64,000 bases of DNA from Eshraghiella sp964405265 (GTDB lineage Bacteria; Bacillota; Clostridia; Lachnospirales; Lachnospiraceae): NCBI GenBank assembly GCA_964405265.1, contig CAYONC010000002.1, forward strand, positions 62,001 to 126,000, read 5' to 3'. Shown in pieces: positions 51,097-61,582 of the stretch (position 1 is its first letter; each line of letters starts with the position of its first letter). Below the pieces are notes generated by a model. It saw only the letters and a list, made by a program, of their open reading frames with translations, searched no databases and was not told the origin of the DNA. Position numbers and translations under genes: made by a program.

Positions 51097-53349
51097 TCAG
51101 CGTCTGTCATGACATGTTCTTGCAATTACGTCATCCTGCTGTTTCTTGGTTAAGTTGATGAACTTAACTGCATATCCTGATACACGAACCGTAAAGTTAG
51201 CATATTCTTCTTTTTCAGGATGTGCCTGTGCATCAAGAAGCTTCTCCGTAGTAAATACATTAACATTAAGGTGATGTGCACCCTGGTCAAAGTATCCGTC
51301 CAATACCTGTACAAGATTTCCAACCTGCTCATCCTCTGAATGTCCGAGAGCATCAGGATTGATTGTCTGTGTATTGGAAATACCGTCAAGTGACCAGTGA
51401 TATGGTATCTTGGCAACTGAGTTAAGTGATGCCACAAGTCCGTTCTGTTCTGCACCATAGCTTGGGCTTGCTCCCGGGCTGAATGGAGTAAATGCAGGAC
51501 GTCCGTTAGGCATTGCACCTGTTGCTTCTCCATAAACCACGTTGGATGTGATTGTAAGGAGTGAAGTAGTAGGCTCTGCATCACGATATGTGTGACGTTT
51601 CTTAATCTTATCCATGAATGTCTTCAATAACCATACACCGATTTCATCGGCTCTGTCATCATCATTACCATACTTAGGGAAATCTCCTTCGATTTCAAAA
51701 TCTTTAGAGATTCCGTCTTCATCACGAATAACTTTAACCTTAGCATACTTAATTGCACTTAATGAATCAATTACATGTGAAAATCCTGCAATACCTGTAG
51801 CAAACGTACGGCGTAAATCCGTATCGATTAATGCCATCTCTGCTGCTTCGTAGTAATACTTGTCATGCATATAATGAATAAGGTTAAGCACATTGACATA
51901 AATGTCAGCCAGCCAGTCAAGCCATACCTCATATTTCTCAATAACTTCATCATAATCAAGGTACTCGCTTGTGATTCTCTCCATCTTAGGTCCTACCTGA
52001 ATACGATGCTTCTCATCAAATCCGCCGTTGATAGCATAGAGAAGAGTCTTACCAAGGTTAGCTCTTGCACCGAAGAACTGGATTTCCTTACCTGTCTGTG
52101 TTGCGGATACGCAGCAGCAGATAGAGTAATCATCGCCCCATACAGGCTTCATTACATCATCATTCTCATACTGAATTGAACTTGTCTCTATTGAGATATG
52201 TGATGCATATCTCTTGAACTGTTCAGGTAATGCACTTGAATATAATACAGTAAGGTTAGGTTCCGGTGAAGGTCCCATGTTCTCAAGTGTATGAAGGAAA
52301 CGATAGTCTGTCTTGGTAACCATGCTTCTTCCGTCCATACCGATACCGCCGACTTCAAGTGTTGCCCATGTAGGGTCTCCTGAGAACAGCTGATTGTATG
52401 AAGGGATTCTCGCAAACTTAACCATACGGAATTTCATTGTCATGTGGTCAATGATTTCCTGTGCTTCCTTTTCGGTAAGTACACCATTCTTCAAGTCACG
52501 TTCAAAATAGATATCAAGGAATGTTGAAACACGTCCTACTGACATTGCTGCGCCATTCTGTGTCTTAATGGCTGCAAGATAACCAAAATATAACCACTGG
52601 CATGCTTCCTTGGCATTCTTAGCCGGCTTGGAAATATCATATCCGTATATCTCTGCCATCTTCTTCATATCCTTCAATGCCTTAATCTGCATTGAAATCT
52701 CTTCACGGAGACGGATTACGTTATCATACATGTTACCGCATCCGCAGTTCTTCTTGTCTGCTTCCTTCTGTTCGATAAGATAATCGATACCATATAAAGC
52801 AATACGACGGTAATCGCCTACAATACGTCCTCTTCCGTATGTATCAGGAAGACCCGTTACAACGTGTGTCTTACGTGCAAGCTTCATTTCATCAGTATAT
52901 GCAGCAAAAACAGCATCATTATGAGTAGTCATGTAATTCTCAAATACATGCTTAAGCTCAGGATTGATTTCATATCCGTAGCTCTCTGCAGCCTGCTCTG
53001 CCATTCTTATACCGCCGTATGGCATGAATGCCCTCTTTAACGGCTTATCTGTCTGAAGGCCTACAATCTGTTCAAGATCCTTCAGGCTCTCATCTATATA
53101 TCCCGGACCATATGATGTAAGACTTGAAACAACTTCTGTTTCACAATCAAGAACGCCGCCCTTTTCACGTTCTTCTTTCTGTAATTTCTGTAATGCACCC
53201 CAAAGCTTGTCAGTAGCTTCCGTAGGGTCTGCCAGGAAAGATTCATCTCCTTCATATGGCTTATAGTTCTTCTGGATGAAATCACGTACGTTAACTTCTT
53301 CCTTCCAGATACGACCTTCAAAGCCCTGCCATTCATCTCTCTGAATCAT
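51097..53349 (-). CDS. pflB: Pyruvate formate-lyase (formate C-acetyltransferase)
   Basis: Cleaves pyruvate with CoA to acetyl-CoA and formate in anaerobes. 750 residues. Paired catalytic cysteines sit at about 410-413 within DYSICCCVSATQTGKE; the radical glycine is near 725 in VRVSGYAVKFI. Length and composition match PflB rather than other glycyl radical enzymes. It has a strong promoter at 53392-53420. Confidence 0.98.
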   Translation of the reverse strand: MIQRDEWQGFEGRIWKEEVNVRDFIQKNYKPYEGDESFLADPTEATDKLWGALQKLQKEEREKGGVLDCETEVVSSLTSYGPGYIDESLKDLEQIVGLQTDKPLKRAFMPYGGIRMAEQAAESYGYEINPELKHVFENYMTTHNDAVFAAYTDEMKLARKTHVVTGLPDTYGRGRIVGDYRRIALYGIDYLIEQKEADKKNCGCGNMYDNVIRLREEISMQIKALKDMKKMAEIYGYDISKPAKNAKEACQWLYFGYLAAIKTQNGAAMSVGRVSTFLDIYFERDLKNGVLTEKEAQEIIDHMTMKFRMVKFARIPSYNQLFSGDPTWATLEVGGIGMDGRSMVTKTDYRFLHTLENMGPSPEPNLTVLYSSALPEQFKRYASHISIETSSIQYENDDVMKPVWGDDYSICCCVSATQTGKEIQFFGARANLGKTLLYAINGGFDEKHRIQVGPKMERITSEYLDYDEVIEKYEVWLDWLADIYVNVLNLIHYMHDKYYYEAAEMALIDTDLRRTFATGIAGFSHVIDSLSAIKYAKVKVIRDEDGISKDFEIEGDFPKYGNDDDRADEIGVWLLKTFMDKIKKRHTYRDAEPTTSLLTITSNVVYGEATGAMPNGRPAFTPFSPGASPSYGAEQNGLVASLNSVAKIPYHWSLDGISNTQTINPDALGHSEDEQVGNLVQVLDGYFDQGAHHLNVNVFTTEKLLDAQAHPEKEEYANFTVRVSGYAVKFINLTKKQQDDVIARTCHDRR

Positions 53350-53391
53350 AATGTTCCTCCTTTAAGATTGTATTTTCTTATTTACAAACTG

Positions 53392-53420
53392 AGTATAACA
53401 CTCAAAGTACATAAAATCAA
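53392..53420 (-). promoter_or_regulatory. Promoter of pflB
   Basis: Minus-strand TTGATT (53415-53420), 17 bases, TATACT (53392-53397). No clear Rex or FNR box was found within the 160-base gap. Confidence 0.65.
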
Positions 53421-53510
53421 CTGATTACTGAAATATGGCACGCACTAAATGAAATACAATTTCAGTTCAATTTAGAGTGATAACGTGATATTGTAAGTCA
53501 GATGATTTAA

Positions 53511-54284
53511 TTAATTATTTTGAATATTTTTTTCAAAGTGCTGGTAATCCTTAACGGAATTCCAGCTTCCGCCCCATTCAAATCCCATTTTGGTAAAAAT
53601 TTCGTATGCCCTGTCATGTTCATCAATTTTCATGTTAAACGAACCTGTTCTGTCGGCATATTTTTCACTGCTAACCGGAAGTATGGTTCCGTCAGCTCCG
53701 ACATAAGGATTATAAAGCGGATTAATATCTATGGCAAGTCCGTATGCATGCAGGGACCAGCTGTCGGTACCGTTCACCTTCCTTGCATTGAAGCATGAAG
53801 TATTGTTTTTTGACATTGATACCTCATCATTACCGCCAAAGCTGTCAACCAGTTCCATCCTTTCAATGGGATATGCGCAGCTGTACAGACGGTAAAATAT
53901 CTCCTGCACATCCTCCGCAATCACCTTATTGACAATAAGCTCTCCTGTATGTGCTTTTCCGTCAGTTCCCCAGTAAAGCACACGCATATATCTTAAATCT
54001 TCTCTTGAAACCGGGCAGTCGTCACTATATGAAACTCCGTTCATTTTCTCAAAAATCATATCAGGAATTTCCATATATGAAAAATACTTGCTCTTATCTG
54101 ATTCAACAAGCTCATACGGAAGCGGATATGCTCCCTGTATGTTGCGTTCGTCATCAATGCTTCCGATTGTTATTTTCTTTTTGCTGCCTGCTACCAGAAC
54201 TATTATAAGGGCGCTCAAAAGCATTGCACTTATAATCAGAATAATTCCCGGTATATATATCCCTGTATTTTTCCTGTTCTTCAT
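53511..54284 (-). CDS. M15-family D,D/L,D-peptidase-like protein, membrane-anchored
   Basis: 257 residues: one helix at about 10-32 and an outside domain with SLHAYGLAIDINPLYNP (zinc His and Asp) and DYQHFE (last zinc His), close to CwlK/VanY-type peptidases in the M15 family. It should cut a peptide cross-link or terminal D-Ala in peptidoglycan. It overlaps mscS by 4 bases. No resistance genes lie beside it. Confidence 0.85.
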   Translation of the reverse strand: MKNRKNTGIYIPGIILIISAMLLSALIIVLVAGSKKKITIGSIDDERNIQGAYPLPYELVESDKSKYFSYMEIPDMIFEKMNGVSYSDDCPVSREDLRYMRVLYWGTDGKAHTGELIVNKVIAEDVQEIFYRLYSCAYPIERMELVDSFGGNDEVSMSKNNTSCFNARKVNGTDSWSLHAYGLAIDINPLYNPYVGADGTILPVSSEKYADRTGSFNMKIDEHDRAYEIFTKMGFEWGGSWNSVKDYQHFEKNIQNN

Positions 54285-55159
54285 CTGTCACCCGTACAAT
54301 CATTTTTTAATGTAACCGAAAGCTGGTTAAACGGAATCTCAATGCCCTTTTCTTCAAGTGCATATTTGTATCTCTCCGTCAGCTTCCATTTCATGGCGGT
54401 ATATTTATCCGTAGGAACCCATACCCTTGTGCCGAGTACAACCTGGCTGTCTCCGAGGCTGTCCACATATACATGATTTTTTTCATCATTCAGGACATCC
54501 GGTTCGGAACGGATAACCTCATAGAGAGTTTCTTTTGCAAGCTTTATATCAGAATCATAGCTTATTCCGACGGTTATTACTACACGCCGCTTTTTCTGTG
54601 CAGTATAGTTAATCATACTCGAATTTGCAAGAGTTCCGTTGGGTACAATGACCGTTTTATTATCCACCGTTACAAGCTTGGTATAAAACAGATCAATTCC
54701 GACAACCGTACCTTCATTCCCTTTAGAATCTTCCCTGATATAATCGCCTATTACAAAAGGTTTAAAAAACAGGATAAGAACACCGCCCGCAAAATTGGAA
54801 AGGCTTCCCTGGAGTGCAAGTCCGACCGTAAGTCCCGCCGTACTGAGCACTGCAACAAAGGACGTTGCGGGAATACCCAGAATACCGATTATTACAATGG
54901 AAAGCACACAAAACAGAAGGACCTTTACCACCGATATTATAAATTTGGAAACAGTCGCTTCTATTCTTGTTTTCTCCAGGGACCTGCCAATGATTCTGAC
55001 AAGCCATTTAACAAGCTTCTTTCCAACAAAAAGCACAAGAAGAGCAATTAAAACATTCTTTCCGAATGTAAGAAACCACTTAAATATTACATCAAGCAGT
55101 TCCAGCCAGTATTCCCTTGTAAAGCTGACCGTACCGGGAATATTCAATAAAATATTCAT
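54281..55159 (-). CDS. Small-conductance mechanosensitive channel (MscS family)
   Basis: 292 residues: helices at about 15-45, 62-88 and 95-125 followed by the MscS beta domain. The pore helix reads VAVLSTAGLTVGLALQGSL with FAGGVLILFFKPF after it, as in the family. It releases solutes on osmotic downshock. The start codon overlaps the glgB stop as TAATG. Confidence 0.93.
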   Translation of the reverse strand: MNILLNIPGTVSFTREYWLELLDVIFKWFLTFGKNVLIALLVLFVGKKLVKWLVRIIGRSLEKTRIEATVSKFIISVVKVLLFCVLSIVIIGILGIPATSFVAVLSTAGLTVGLALQGSLSNFAGGVLILFFKPFVIGDYIREDSKGNEGTVVGIDLFYTKLVTVDNKTVIVPNGTLANSSMINYTAQKKRRVVITVGISYDSDIKLAKETLYEVIRSEPDVLNDEKNHVYVDSLGDSQVVLGTRVWVPTDKYTAMKWKLTERYKYALEEKGIEIPFNQLSVTLKNDCTGDR

Positions 55160-57402
55160 TATTCAGCTTTTCCTTTCTTAGCTGAAGTTTTCTTTTCTGC
55201 CGGTTCAGAATATCTGAATATTGATATACCCATCGGAGGCACCGTTATCGTAATTGAATTATCCCTTCCGTCCCACTCTGTTGCAGCAGACGGAATTATT
55301 CTCTTATTGACAACGCCGGTTCCTCCGTAAATAAGTGCATCACTGTTAAATATTTCCTTGTATCTTCCGGCGGCAGGTACGCCCAGACGGTATTTTTCCC
55401 TTATGACCGGTGCGAAATTAGCTACAACAAGAAGCATCTCTCCGGATGAGGACTTTCTTACATATGTCACTATATTCTCATCTGCAGACATACAGTTAAT
55501 CCACTCAAAGCCCTCAGGGGTAAAATCAAGCTCATGCAGTGACTTTTCCTTACGGTAAAGCATATTCAGATCGGCAACATATTTTTTAAGCGTTGCTTTT
55601 TCCGGACTGTCGGCAGTATTAAGATCTACCGCTTCTGCTTCCCACCATTCATTCTCCGCACCGGTATCCTGTCCCATGAAAAGGAGCTTTTTGCCCGGAT
55701 GTGTATACATAAAACCGTATGCAGCCCTTAAATTATTCATTTTGGCGCTGATATCATTTCCCGGCATTTTGTTAATCATCGACTTTTTACCATGCACAAC
55801 TTCATCATGTGAAATTGAAAGTATAAAATCCTCGGTATATGCATAAATCATGCTGAACGTAAGCGAATTATACCTGCCCTTTCTGAAAAGCGGATCACAT
55901 TCCATGAAATACAGGAAATCATTCATCCAGCCCATGTTCCATTTATAGGTAAAGCCCAGTGATTCATCATCCCGTACATCACCGGTTACTTTAGGCCATG
56001 CTGTTGATTCTTCGGCAATCAGCAGAACACTGCCGCAGGTCCTGTCAAACGTGCGTGTCAGTGTCTTCAAGAACTCCACGGCTTCAAGATTTTCCCTTCC
56101 GCCATATATATTCGCTTCCCACTCTCCCTGCTTCCGTCCGTAATCAAGGTACAGCATTGATGCAACCGCATCCATCCTTATGCCGTCGGCATGATATTCC
56201 TTCGCCCAGAATACGGCATTGGATAAAAGAAAATTGGAAACTTCCTTTCTTCCGTAATTATAACACAGTGTTCCCCAGTCAGGATGTTCACCCTTTCTCC
56301 TGTCTGCATGCTCATACAGACACGTTCCGTCAAATCTGGCAAGGCCGCTTTCATCCTTAGGAAAATGAGCAGGAACCCAGTCCAGAATAACGCCTATTCC
56401 GGCTTTGTGTATTTCATCAATCATAAATTTGAAATCGTCAGGTGTTCCGTATCTTGATGTAGGTGCATAATATCCCGTAACCTGATAACCCCAGGATTCA
56501 TCCAGCGGATGTTCCATGACAGGCATAATTTCGATATGGGTAAAATTCTGTTCCTTAACATAACCGATAATCAGCGGGGCAAGCTCCCTGTAATTATAAA
56601 AAAGTCTGCCGTCATCCGGCTTCATGAACGAGCCAAGATGCAGTTCATATATTGAAAGCGGCAGCTTTCTGTACATATCCTTATCACGCTTTTCCAGCCA
56701 TTCACCGTCATTCCATGTATATGAAGACTCATCATATACAACTGATGCTGTTCCCGGCCTCATCTCAGCGGCAAATCCGTACGGATCGGATTTTAAATGC
56801 AATTCCCCGCCTTTAAAACGTATCTCATACTTATACATATCACCCGGAGCCGCATCAGCAACAAACAGCTCAAAAATTCCGGAATCGTCAATCTTCTCCA
56901 TCTGATGAATACGTCCGTCCCAGTTATTAAAGGTACCCACTACGCTTACCCTTAACGCAAACGGTGCCCATACGGCAAAATTAACGCCTTTTCTGCCCTT
57001 GTATTCCGTTACATGGGCGCCCATAAATCTGTATGCATCACTGCATGTTCCTTCACTGAATGCCTTAATATCCTTCTTCTTAAGAAAACCGGGAACATCA
57101 TACGAATCATACATTTCATATGTATTTCCGTCCTCAAATTCATATAAAAACGTATGCTCGAACCTGTTCTTCAAAGGCAGCAGTGCTGCAAAATATCCCG
57201 CCTCATCCACAATTTCCATGGGATATTCCTTTCCTGATGACGAATGTATGGCTGCCTTAACGGCATTAGGATAAAACGCCTGAATAAGCAGTCCGTCATT
57301 AACAGCATGAGTTCCGAGAAGCTTTCCCGGATTGGTAAGGTCAGAACAGATAACGCCTTCAATGTCCGGCCAGTTCATTAAATCGTACAGTTTTTTCTCC
57401 AT
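55159..57402 (-). CDS. glgB: 1,4-alpha-glucan branching enzyme
   Basis: Forms alpha-1,6 branches in glycogen. 747 residues: an N-terminal CBM48 region (VNFAVWAPFALRVSVVGTFNNW), the GH13 barrel with GIRMDAVASMLYLDYGR (nucleophile Asp), LLIAEESTAWP (acid Glu) and LSISHDEVVHGK, and an all-beta tail followed by a Lys/Ala-rich end. No other glycogen gene is here. Confidence 0.96.
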   Translation of the reverse strand: MEKKLYDLMNWPDIEGVICSDLTNPGKLLGTHAVNDGLLIQAFYPNAVKAAIHSSSGKEYPMEIVDEAGYFAALLPLKNRFEHTFLYEFEDGNTYEMYDSYDVPGFLKKKDIKAFSEGTCSDAYRFMGAHVTEYKGRKGVNFAVWAPFALRVSVVGTFNNWDGRIHQMEKIDDSGIFELFVADAAPGDMYKYEIRFKGGELHLKSDPYGFAAEMRPGTASVVYDESSYTWNDGEWLEKRDKDMYRKLPLSIYELHLGSFMKPDDGRLFYNYRELAPLIIGYVKEQNFTHIEIMPVMEHPLDESWGYQVTGYYAPTSRYGTPDDFKFMIDEIHKAGIGVILDWVPAHFPKDESGLARFDGTCLYEHADRRKGEHPDWGTLCYNYGRKEVSNFLLSNAVFWAKEYHADGIRMDAVASMLYLDYGRKQGEWEANIYGGRENLEAVEFLKTLTRTFDRTCGSVLLIAEESTAWPKVTGDVRDDESLGFTYKWNMGWMNDFLYFMECDPLFRKGRYNSLTFSMIYAYTEDFILSISHDEVVHGKKSMINKMPGNDISAKMNNLRAAYGFMYTHPGKKLLFMGQDTGAENEWWEAEAVDLNTADSPEKATLKKYVADLNMLYRKEKSLHELDFTPEGFEWINCMSADENIVTYVRKSSSGEMLLVVANFAPVIREKYRLGVPAAGRYKEIFNSDALIYGGTGVVNKRIIPSAATEWDGRDNSITITVPPMGISIFRYSEPAEKKTSAKKGKAE

Positions 57403-57487
57403 ATAAGCACGTCTCCCTGTATTTTATATATAAAAACATATTATCACATATGGCTGATAAAATAAAGCATTAACACCGGGTAAAAAT

Positions 57488-57518
57488 CCAAAAAATAAGA
57501 CCGGTGCAATACCGGTCT
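57488..57518 (-). terminator. Terminator overlapping the stop of the TIGR01440 gene
   Basis: Eight-pair stem AGACCGGT/ACCGGTCT with loop of 5, then TATTTTTT on the minus strand. The TAG stop at 57517-57519 is partly inside the stem. Confidence 0.85.
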
Positions 57519-58062
57519 ACATTTTACCACTGTCATAAACAGCCCTCTCTCCGCCGATAAATTTCGGACGTGTCCTTGCTGCCGTTACCATCGCTTTACC
57601 TATCATGTTATTTTTCAGTCTCACGGGAACCGCCACCCTTTTAAGATGCATTCCAATAAGTGTCTGGCCTATGTCTATTCCTGCATCAGCTTTTATTTCT
57701 TCCAGCACAACCGGTTCATCAAATCCCCTGTATGCCTGTGCTGCAAGCGAGCCGCCTGCTTTCGGCTGCGGAACTGCATTAACCGTTTCCGCATACGGAA
57801 CTGCCTTTTTTTCGGTTACTATTGCCCTGTTAAGGTGTTCACAGCACTGTATCGCAAGATAAAAACCTTTTTCCCGTGCAAAATCATGAAGAGCCTTAAA
57901 GATTTCTCCTGCGGCTTCCGGGCTTGAGTTAGTACCTATTTTATCTCCAAGCACCTCACTCGTTGAACATCCGGTCACAACAATGCTTCCGGGACCTATG
58001 CCTGCTGTTTCATAAAGTTCTTCAATAACCGCCCTGGTCCGGTCATATAATGTATTTTCCAT
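57517..58062 (-). CDS. TIGR01440 / DUF436 (YwlG) family protein
   Basis: 181 residues, usual length. Family segments GSIVVTGCSTSEVLG, LAIQCCEHLNRAI and ADAGIDIGQTLIGMHLKRVAVP are present. The family is conserved in Firmicutes with unknown role. It lies 13 bases after the ECF S component, so the two are likely co-transcribed. Confidence 0.9.
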   Translation of the reverse strand: MENTLYDRTRAVIEELYETAGIGPGSIVVTGCSTSEVLGDKIGTNSSPEAAGEIFKALHDFAREKGFYLAIQCCEHLNRAIVTEKKAVPYAETVNAVPQPKAGGSLAAQAYRGFDEPVVLEEIKADAGIDIGQTLIGMHLKRVAVPVRLKNNMIGKAMVTAARTRPKFIGGERAVYDSGKM

Positions 58063-58075
58063 TGTAATTTACCTC

Positions 58076-58579
58076 TCATTCTGCCGTCACATGACTTTTT
58101 TCAAGAAGTCCGGCAAGCAATACCCCGATAATCATTCCTGCAGCTCCCTGTACGGCATTTGCAGGTATATTTACCATGGATGGCACAAATCCGTACAATA
58201 CGCCTTCAAAAACGAAATATCCTGCCGTCATAAGAACTTCTGCCGCAAAAGCACTTACAATCCTTGCCGGTACACGTCCGGTTTTTCCTTGAAGAATCCT
58301 GTATATTCCGTATGCCGTCAATGCCATCAGTCCCTTGATGACAAACGTTGCCGGTGCATATACTATGTATCCTGAAAATACATCTGCAAGAGCTGAGCCT
58401 GTTCCTGCTGCAAGGAAGCCATATAACGGCGACAGCATCCAGCCTGCCGTAAGTACAATACAATCACCGAGATTAAGATATCCCTTCATTGGTGACGGTA
58501 TCTTGACAATCATTGTAACAACACATGCAACAGCCGCCATAAGTGCTGCCATAACGAGTTTTTTTGTTTTGGAATTCAT
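58076..58579 (-). CDS. ECF transporter substrate-binding (S) component
   Basis: 167 residues from 58579 (MNSKTKKLVMAALMAAVACV) with AAGGAGAT ahead; the longer frame opening at 58633 lacks a ribosome site. Six helices, and the segment GYLNLGDCIVLTAGWMLSPLYG typical of pfam ECF S components. The substrate vitamin is not determinable; the shared EcfAAT energising module is elsewhere. Confidence 0.87.
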   Translation of the reverse strand: MNSKTKKLVMAALMAAVACVVTMIVKIPSPMKGYLNLGDCIVLTAGWMLSPLYGFLAAGTGSALADVFSGYIVYAPATFVIKGLMALTAYGIYRILQGKTGRVPARIVSAFAAEVLMTAGYFVFEGVLYGFVPSMVNIPANAVQGAAGMIIGVLLAGLLEKSHVTAE

Positions 58580-58717
58580 ATATAAAACATCTCCTTTTCT
58601 TTTATTGAAATAATATATATCACTGTTGAACATATAACTATTACCAGAAAAAGAAAATTTTATATAACCAGTTCATTGAAGTAAAGCTGTGCATAATTCA
58701 ATACACAGCTTCATCCG

Positions 58718-59107
58718 TTACTCTTTTTTATTATTTCCGAAAAGCGTCTTAAGTACAAGTGCCGCTCCGCCTGCCATTAATACAAGAATCAGTATGTATT
58801 CATACAGACTGAGATTATTCATGACAAGTCTGGTACTCATTATCACCGAAACCACTATGAAAATAAAACCGACACCGGTAAGTATCCTTGCCGGTATGGA
58901 CTTAGGCGATACAAACCACCATATTACGCCGATAATCATCGGAAGAACAACCAGTCCTCCGTTAATCTGTTTTCCGCCTACATACCACATGCCCCACGTA
59001 TTCGTTACCGTTACGTTTTTTGTAAATAAAAACGCACCTGCAGCAAACATTGCAATACCTGCAAGAAAAAGCACCAGCGGATTTTTCTTTCTTGAATTTT
59101 CTTCCAT
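58718..59107 (-). CDS. Small membrane protein, unknown
   Basis: 129 residues from 59107 (MEENSRKKNP) with AGAAGG ahead. Four helices at about 10-30, 45-62, 68-88 and 98-118; ends LFGNNKKE. No family recognised. It follows the DUF1015 gene by 10 bases. Confidence 0.6.
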   Translation of the reverse strand: MEENSRKKNPLVLFLAGIAMFAAGAFLFTKNVTVTNTWGMWYVGGKQINGGLVVLPMIIGVIWWFVSPKSIPARILTGVGFIFIVVSVIMSTRLVMNNLSLYEYILILVLMAGGAALVLKTLFGNNKKE

Positions 59108-59117
59108 GAGACACCTT

Positions 59118-60359
59118 CTATTCTTCAATTTTGTGAATAAACAGTCCGCTCCTTAACTTAGGCTCAAACCATGTTGACTTCGGCGGCATCAGCATATCTG
59201 CATCCGCAACCGCAAAAAGCTCGTCTATTGATGTCGGATACATGGAAAACGCTATTTTCATATCCTCATTCACTCGCTTTTCAAGCTCTGCGAGACCTCT
59301 TATTCCGCCTATAAAGGCAATTCTTTCGTCTATTCTCGGATCACCTATTCCAAGCACCGGAGTAAGCAGATAATCCTGCAGTATTGCTACATCAAGTCCG
59401 TCAACCGGATCCTCTGACATTATGCTCTCTTTTGCAGACAGCAGATACCATTCATTATCAAGATACATTCCGTATGAACCCTTATGTTCCGGATAAAATG
59501 CTTTTTTTCCGATAAGTTCCACTGTAAAATATTTGGAAACCGTTTCAAGAAATTCTTCCTTAGTATAGCCGTTGAGATCCTTTACAACCCTGTTATACGG
59601 CATAATCATCAGCTCATCATCCGGAAAAAGCACGGAAAGAAAATAATTAAATTCTTCCTCTCCTGTATATCCCGGATGTGCTTTTCTTCTGTTCTGCCCC
59701 ACACGTACGGCAGATGCCGCACGATGATGCCCGTCTGCAATGTATATCGAATTAATTGTTCTGAAAGCCTCTCTTATGGTACTTACATCATCTGAATCCG
59801 ATATTTTCCACACTCTGTGAATTATTCCGTCATCCGCTTCAAAATCATATACAGGACGTTCTTCTTTATGCTTTTTAACTGCTGAATCAATTACTTCATT
59901 GGCACGGTATGCTAAGAATATCGGACCTGTCTGTGCACTGACACGGTCTACATGCTTAATACGGTCTGCTTCCTTATCTGCCCTTGTCTTCTCATGCTTC
60001 TTAATTCTGTCCGACAGATAATCATCAATGGAAGCACAGGCGACAATACCTGTCTGTGACCGTCCGTCCATGACAAGTTCATATATGTAATAGGCTTCAT
60101 CCGTATCATTTATAAATATTCCATCATCAACAGCCTTGTCAAAAAGCTGCCTTGCCATATCATACACACGTTCGTCATAGGTATCAACCGACTCGTCAAA
60201 CTGTGTCTCTGCCCTGTCAATATTAAGAAAAGACAAAGGTTTATCTTTTACTTCTTCACATGCTTCCCTTCTGCTGTATACGTCATACGGCAGTGCCGCT
60301 ACGTCTGCTGCCATGCCTGCTGCTGGTCTGATGCATTGAAAAGGTTTTATGTCTGCCAT
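59118..60359 (-). CDS. DUF1015 family protein
   Basis: 413 residues. Family traits: the opening IKPFQCIRPAAGMAADVAALPYDV, SIYIADGHHRAASAVR in the middle, and a later DLNGYTKEEFLE. DUF1015 genes commonly follow serC-serA in Clostridia, and a tie to serine or phosphoserine metabolism is often suggested from that; it is unproven. It is 11 bases after serA. Confidence 0.9.
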   Translation of the reverse strand: MADIKPFQCIRPAAGMAADVAALPYDVYSRREACEEVKDKPLSFLNIDRAETQFDESVDTYDERVYDMARQLFDKAVDDGIFINDTDEAYYIYELVMDGRSQTGIVACASIDDYLSDRIKKHEKTRADKEADRIKHVDRVSAQTGPIFLAYRANEVIDSAVKKHKEERPVYDFEADDGIIHRVWKISDSDDVSTIREAFRTINSIYIADGHHRAASAVRVGQNRRKAHPGYTGEEEFNYFLSVLFPDDELMIMPYNRVVKDLNGYTKEEFLETVSKYFTVELIGKKAFYPEHKGSYGMYLDNEWYLLSAKESIMSEDPVDGLDVAILQDYLLTPVLGIGDPRIDERIAFIGGIRGLAELEKRVNEDMKIAFSMYPTSIDELFAVADADMLMPPKSTWFEPKLRSGLFIHKIEE

Positions 60360-60370
60360 CTTATCTCCTT

Positions 60371-61534
60371 TTATTTAATAACCCTTACCTTAAGGATTCC
60401 TTCTTTTTCAGAAATCACTCCGGCAATTTCCGTTGCATTGGCACAATCTATATCAAGAAGTGAATATGCGTATTCTCCTCTGCTCTGGTTCATCATCTTG
60501 TCGATATTGATTTTTCTCTCACCGAACACGGTGGTAAGTCCGCTTATGATGTTAGGAACGTTCTTATGAAGAACGGCAATTCTTCCCGGCTGCGTACATA
60601 CGCCCATGTCACATGCAGGGAAATTAACGGAATTTCTTATGTTACCGTTTTCGAGATAATCCATTATTTCCTTGGCGGCCATTATTGCACAGTTGTCTTC
60701 CGATTCAACCGTTGATGCCCCAAGATGAGGGAAAGCTATGCAGCCGCCGTGATTGGCAATCTTAACGGTAGGAAAATCCGTTGCATACTTTGCAATCTTT
60801 CCGCTGTCAAGGCCTGCAATCACGTCATCTTCATTTACAAGTAAATCCCTTGCAAAATTAAGTATGATAACGCCTTCTTTCATCATTGCTATGGTATTCC
60901 TGTTAATCATTTCCCTTGTATCCTCAAGAAGAGGTACGTGAACTGTAATATAATCACAGTTTCTGAACACTTCTTCCCTGTCCTTTACAAGGCTTACTTT
61001 TCTTGAAAGATTAAGTGCATTCTGTACTGAAAGGAACGGATCACATCCGATTACTTCCATTCCGAGTCCTACTGCTGCATTGGCAACAAGCACACCTATT
61101 GCTCCGAGTCCGATTACTCCGAGCTTCTTGCCGCTTATTTCTCTTCCTGCAAATTTAGACTTGGCTTTTTCCATTGTCTTGCCAATATTCTCATCATCCT
61201 TATTGGCATTAACCCATTCATTACCTCCGATAATATCCCTTGAAGCAAGAATCATTGCGGAAATTACAAGTTCCTTAACTCCATTGGCATTGGCACCAGG
61301 TGTATTAAATACAACAATTCCCTTATCGGCACATCTGTCAAGAGGAATGTTATTAACACCGGCGCCTGCTCTTGCAACAGCAAGAAGATTATCCGAAAAT
61401 TCCATGTCATGCATTGCCGCACTTCTTACCAGAACAGCATCTGCCTCATTAATATTACCCGTTACCGCATATTCCTCCGTAAAATTATTAAGACCAACCT
61501 CTGATATTGCATTCAGACAATTATATTTGTACAT
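60371..61534 (-). CDS. serA: D-3-phosphoglycerate dehydrogenase
   Basis: 387 residues: catalytic arginine in RAGAGVNNIPLDRCADKG, Rossmann GVIGLGAIGVLVANAA, general-acid His in FPHLGAST, and a C-terminal ACT domain (about 318-387) that usually senses serine. First step of phosphorylated serine synthesis, grouped with serC upstream. Confidence 0.95.
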   Translation of the reverse strand: MYKYNCLNAISEVGLNNFTEEYAVTGNINEADAVLVRSAAMHDMEFSDNLLAVARAGAGVNNIPLDRCADKGIVVFNTPGANANGVKELVISAMILASRDIIGGNEWVNANKDDENIGKTMEKAKSKFAGREISGKKLGVIGLGAIGVLVANAAVGLGMEVIGCDPFLSVQNALNLSRKVSLVKDREEVFRNCDYITVHVPLLEDTREMINRNTIAMMKEGVIILNFARDLLVNEDDVIAGLDSGKIAKYATDFPTVKIANHGGCIAFPHLGASTVESEDNCAIMAAKEIMDYLENGNIRNSVNFPACDMGVCTQPGRIAVLHKNVPNIISGLTTVFGERKINIDKMMNQSRGEYAYSLLDIDCANATEIAGVISEKEGILKVRVIK

Positions 61535-61555
61535 ATTCTTTCTCCTTAAAATACT

Positions 61556-61574
61556 GCCCGGGCATTACCCGGGC
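61556..61574 (-). terminator. Hairpin between serC and serA
   Basis: GCCCGGG/CCCGGGC, seven pairs with loop TAATG, then AGTATTTTAA on the minus strand. A short U tract makes a partial attenuator more likely than a full stop. Confidence 0.45.
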
Positions 61575-61582
61575 CGTAATAA

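Noticed and set aside
53350..53510. Rex or FNR operator ahead of pflB; inverted repeat CTGAAAT/ATTTCAG
   Set aside because: No match to the usual operators, and the 7-base arms are AT-rich, widely spaced and lack a T tract.
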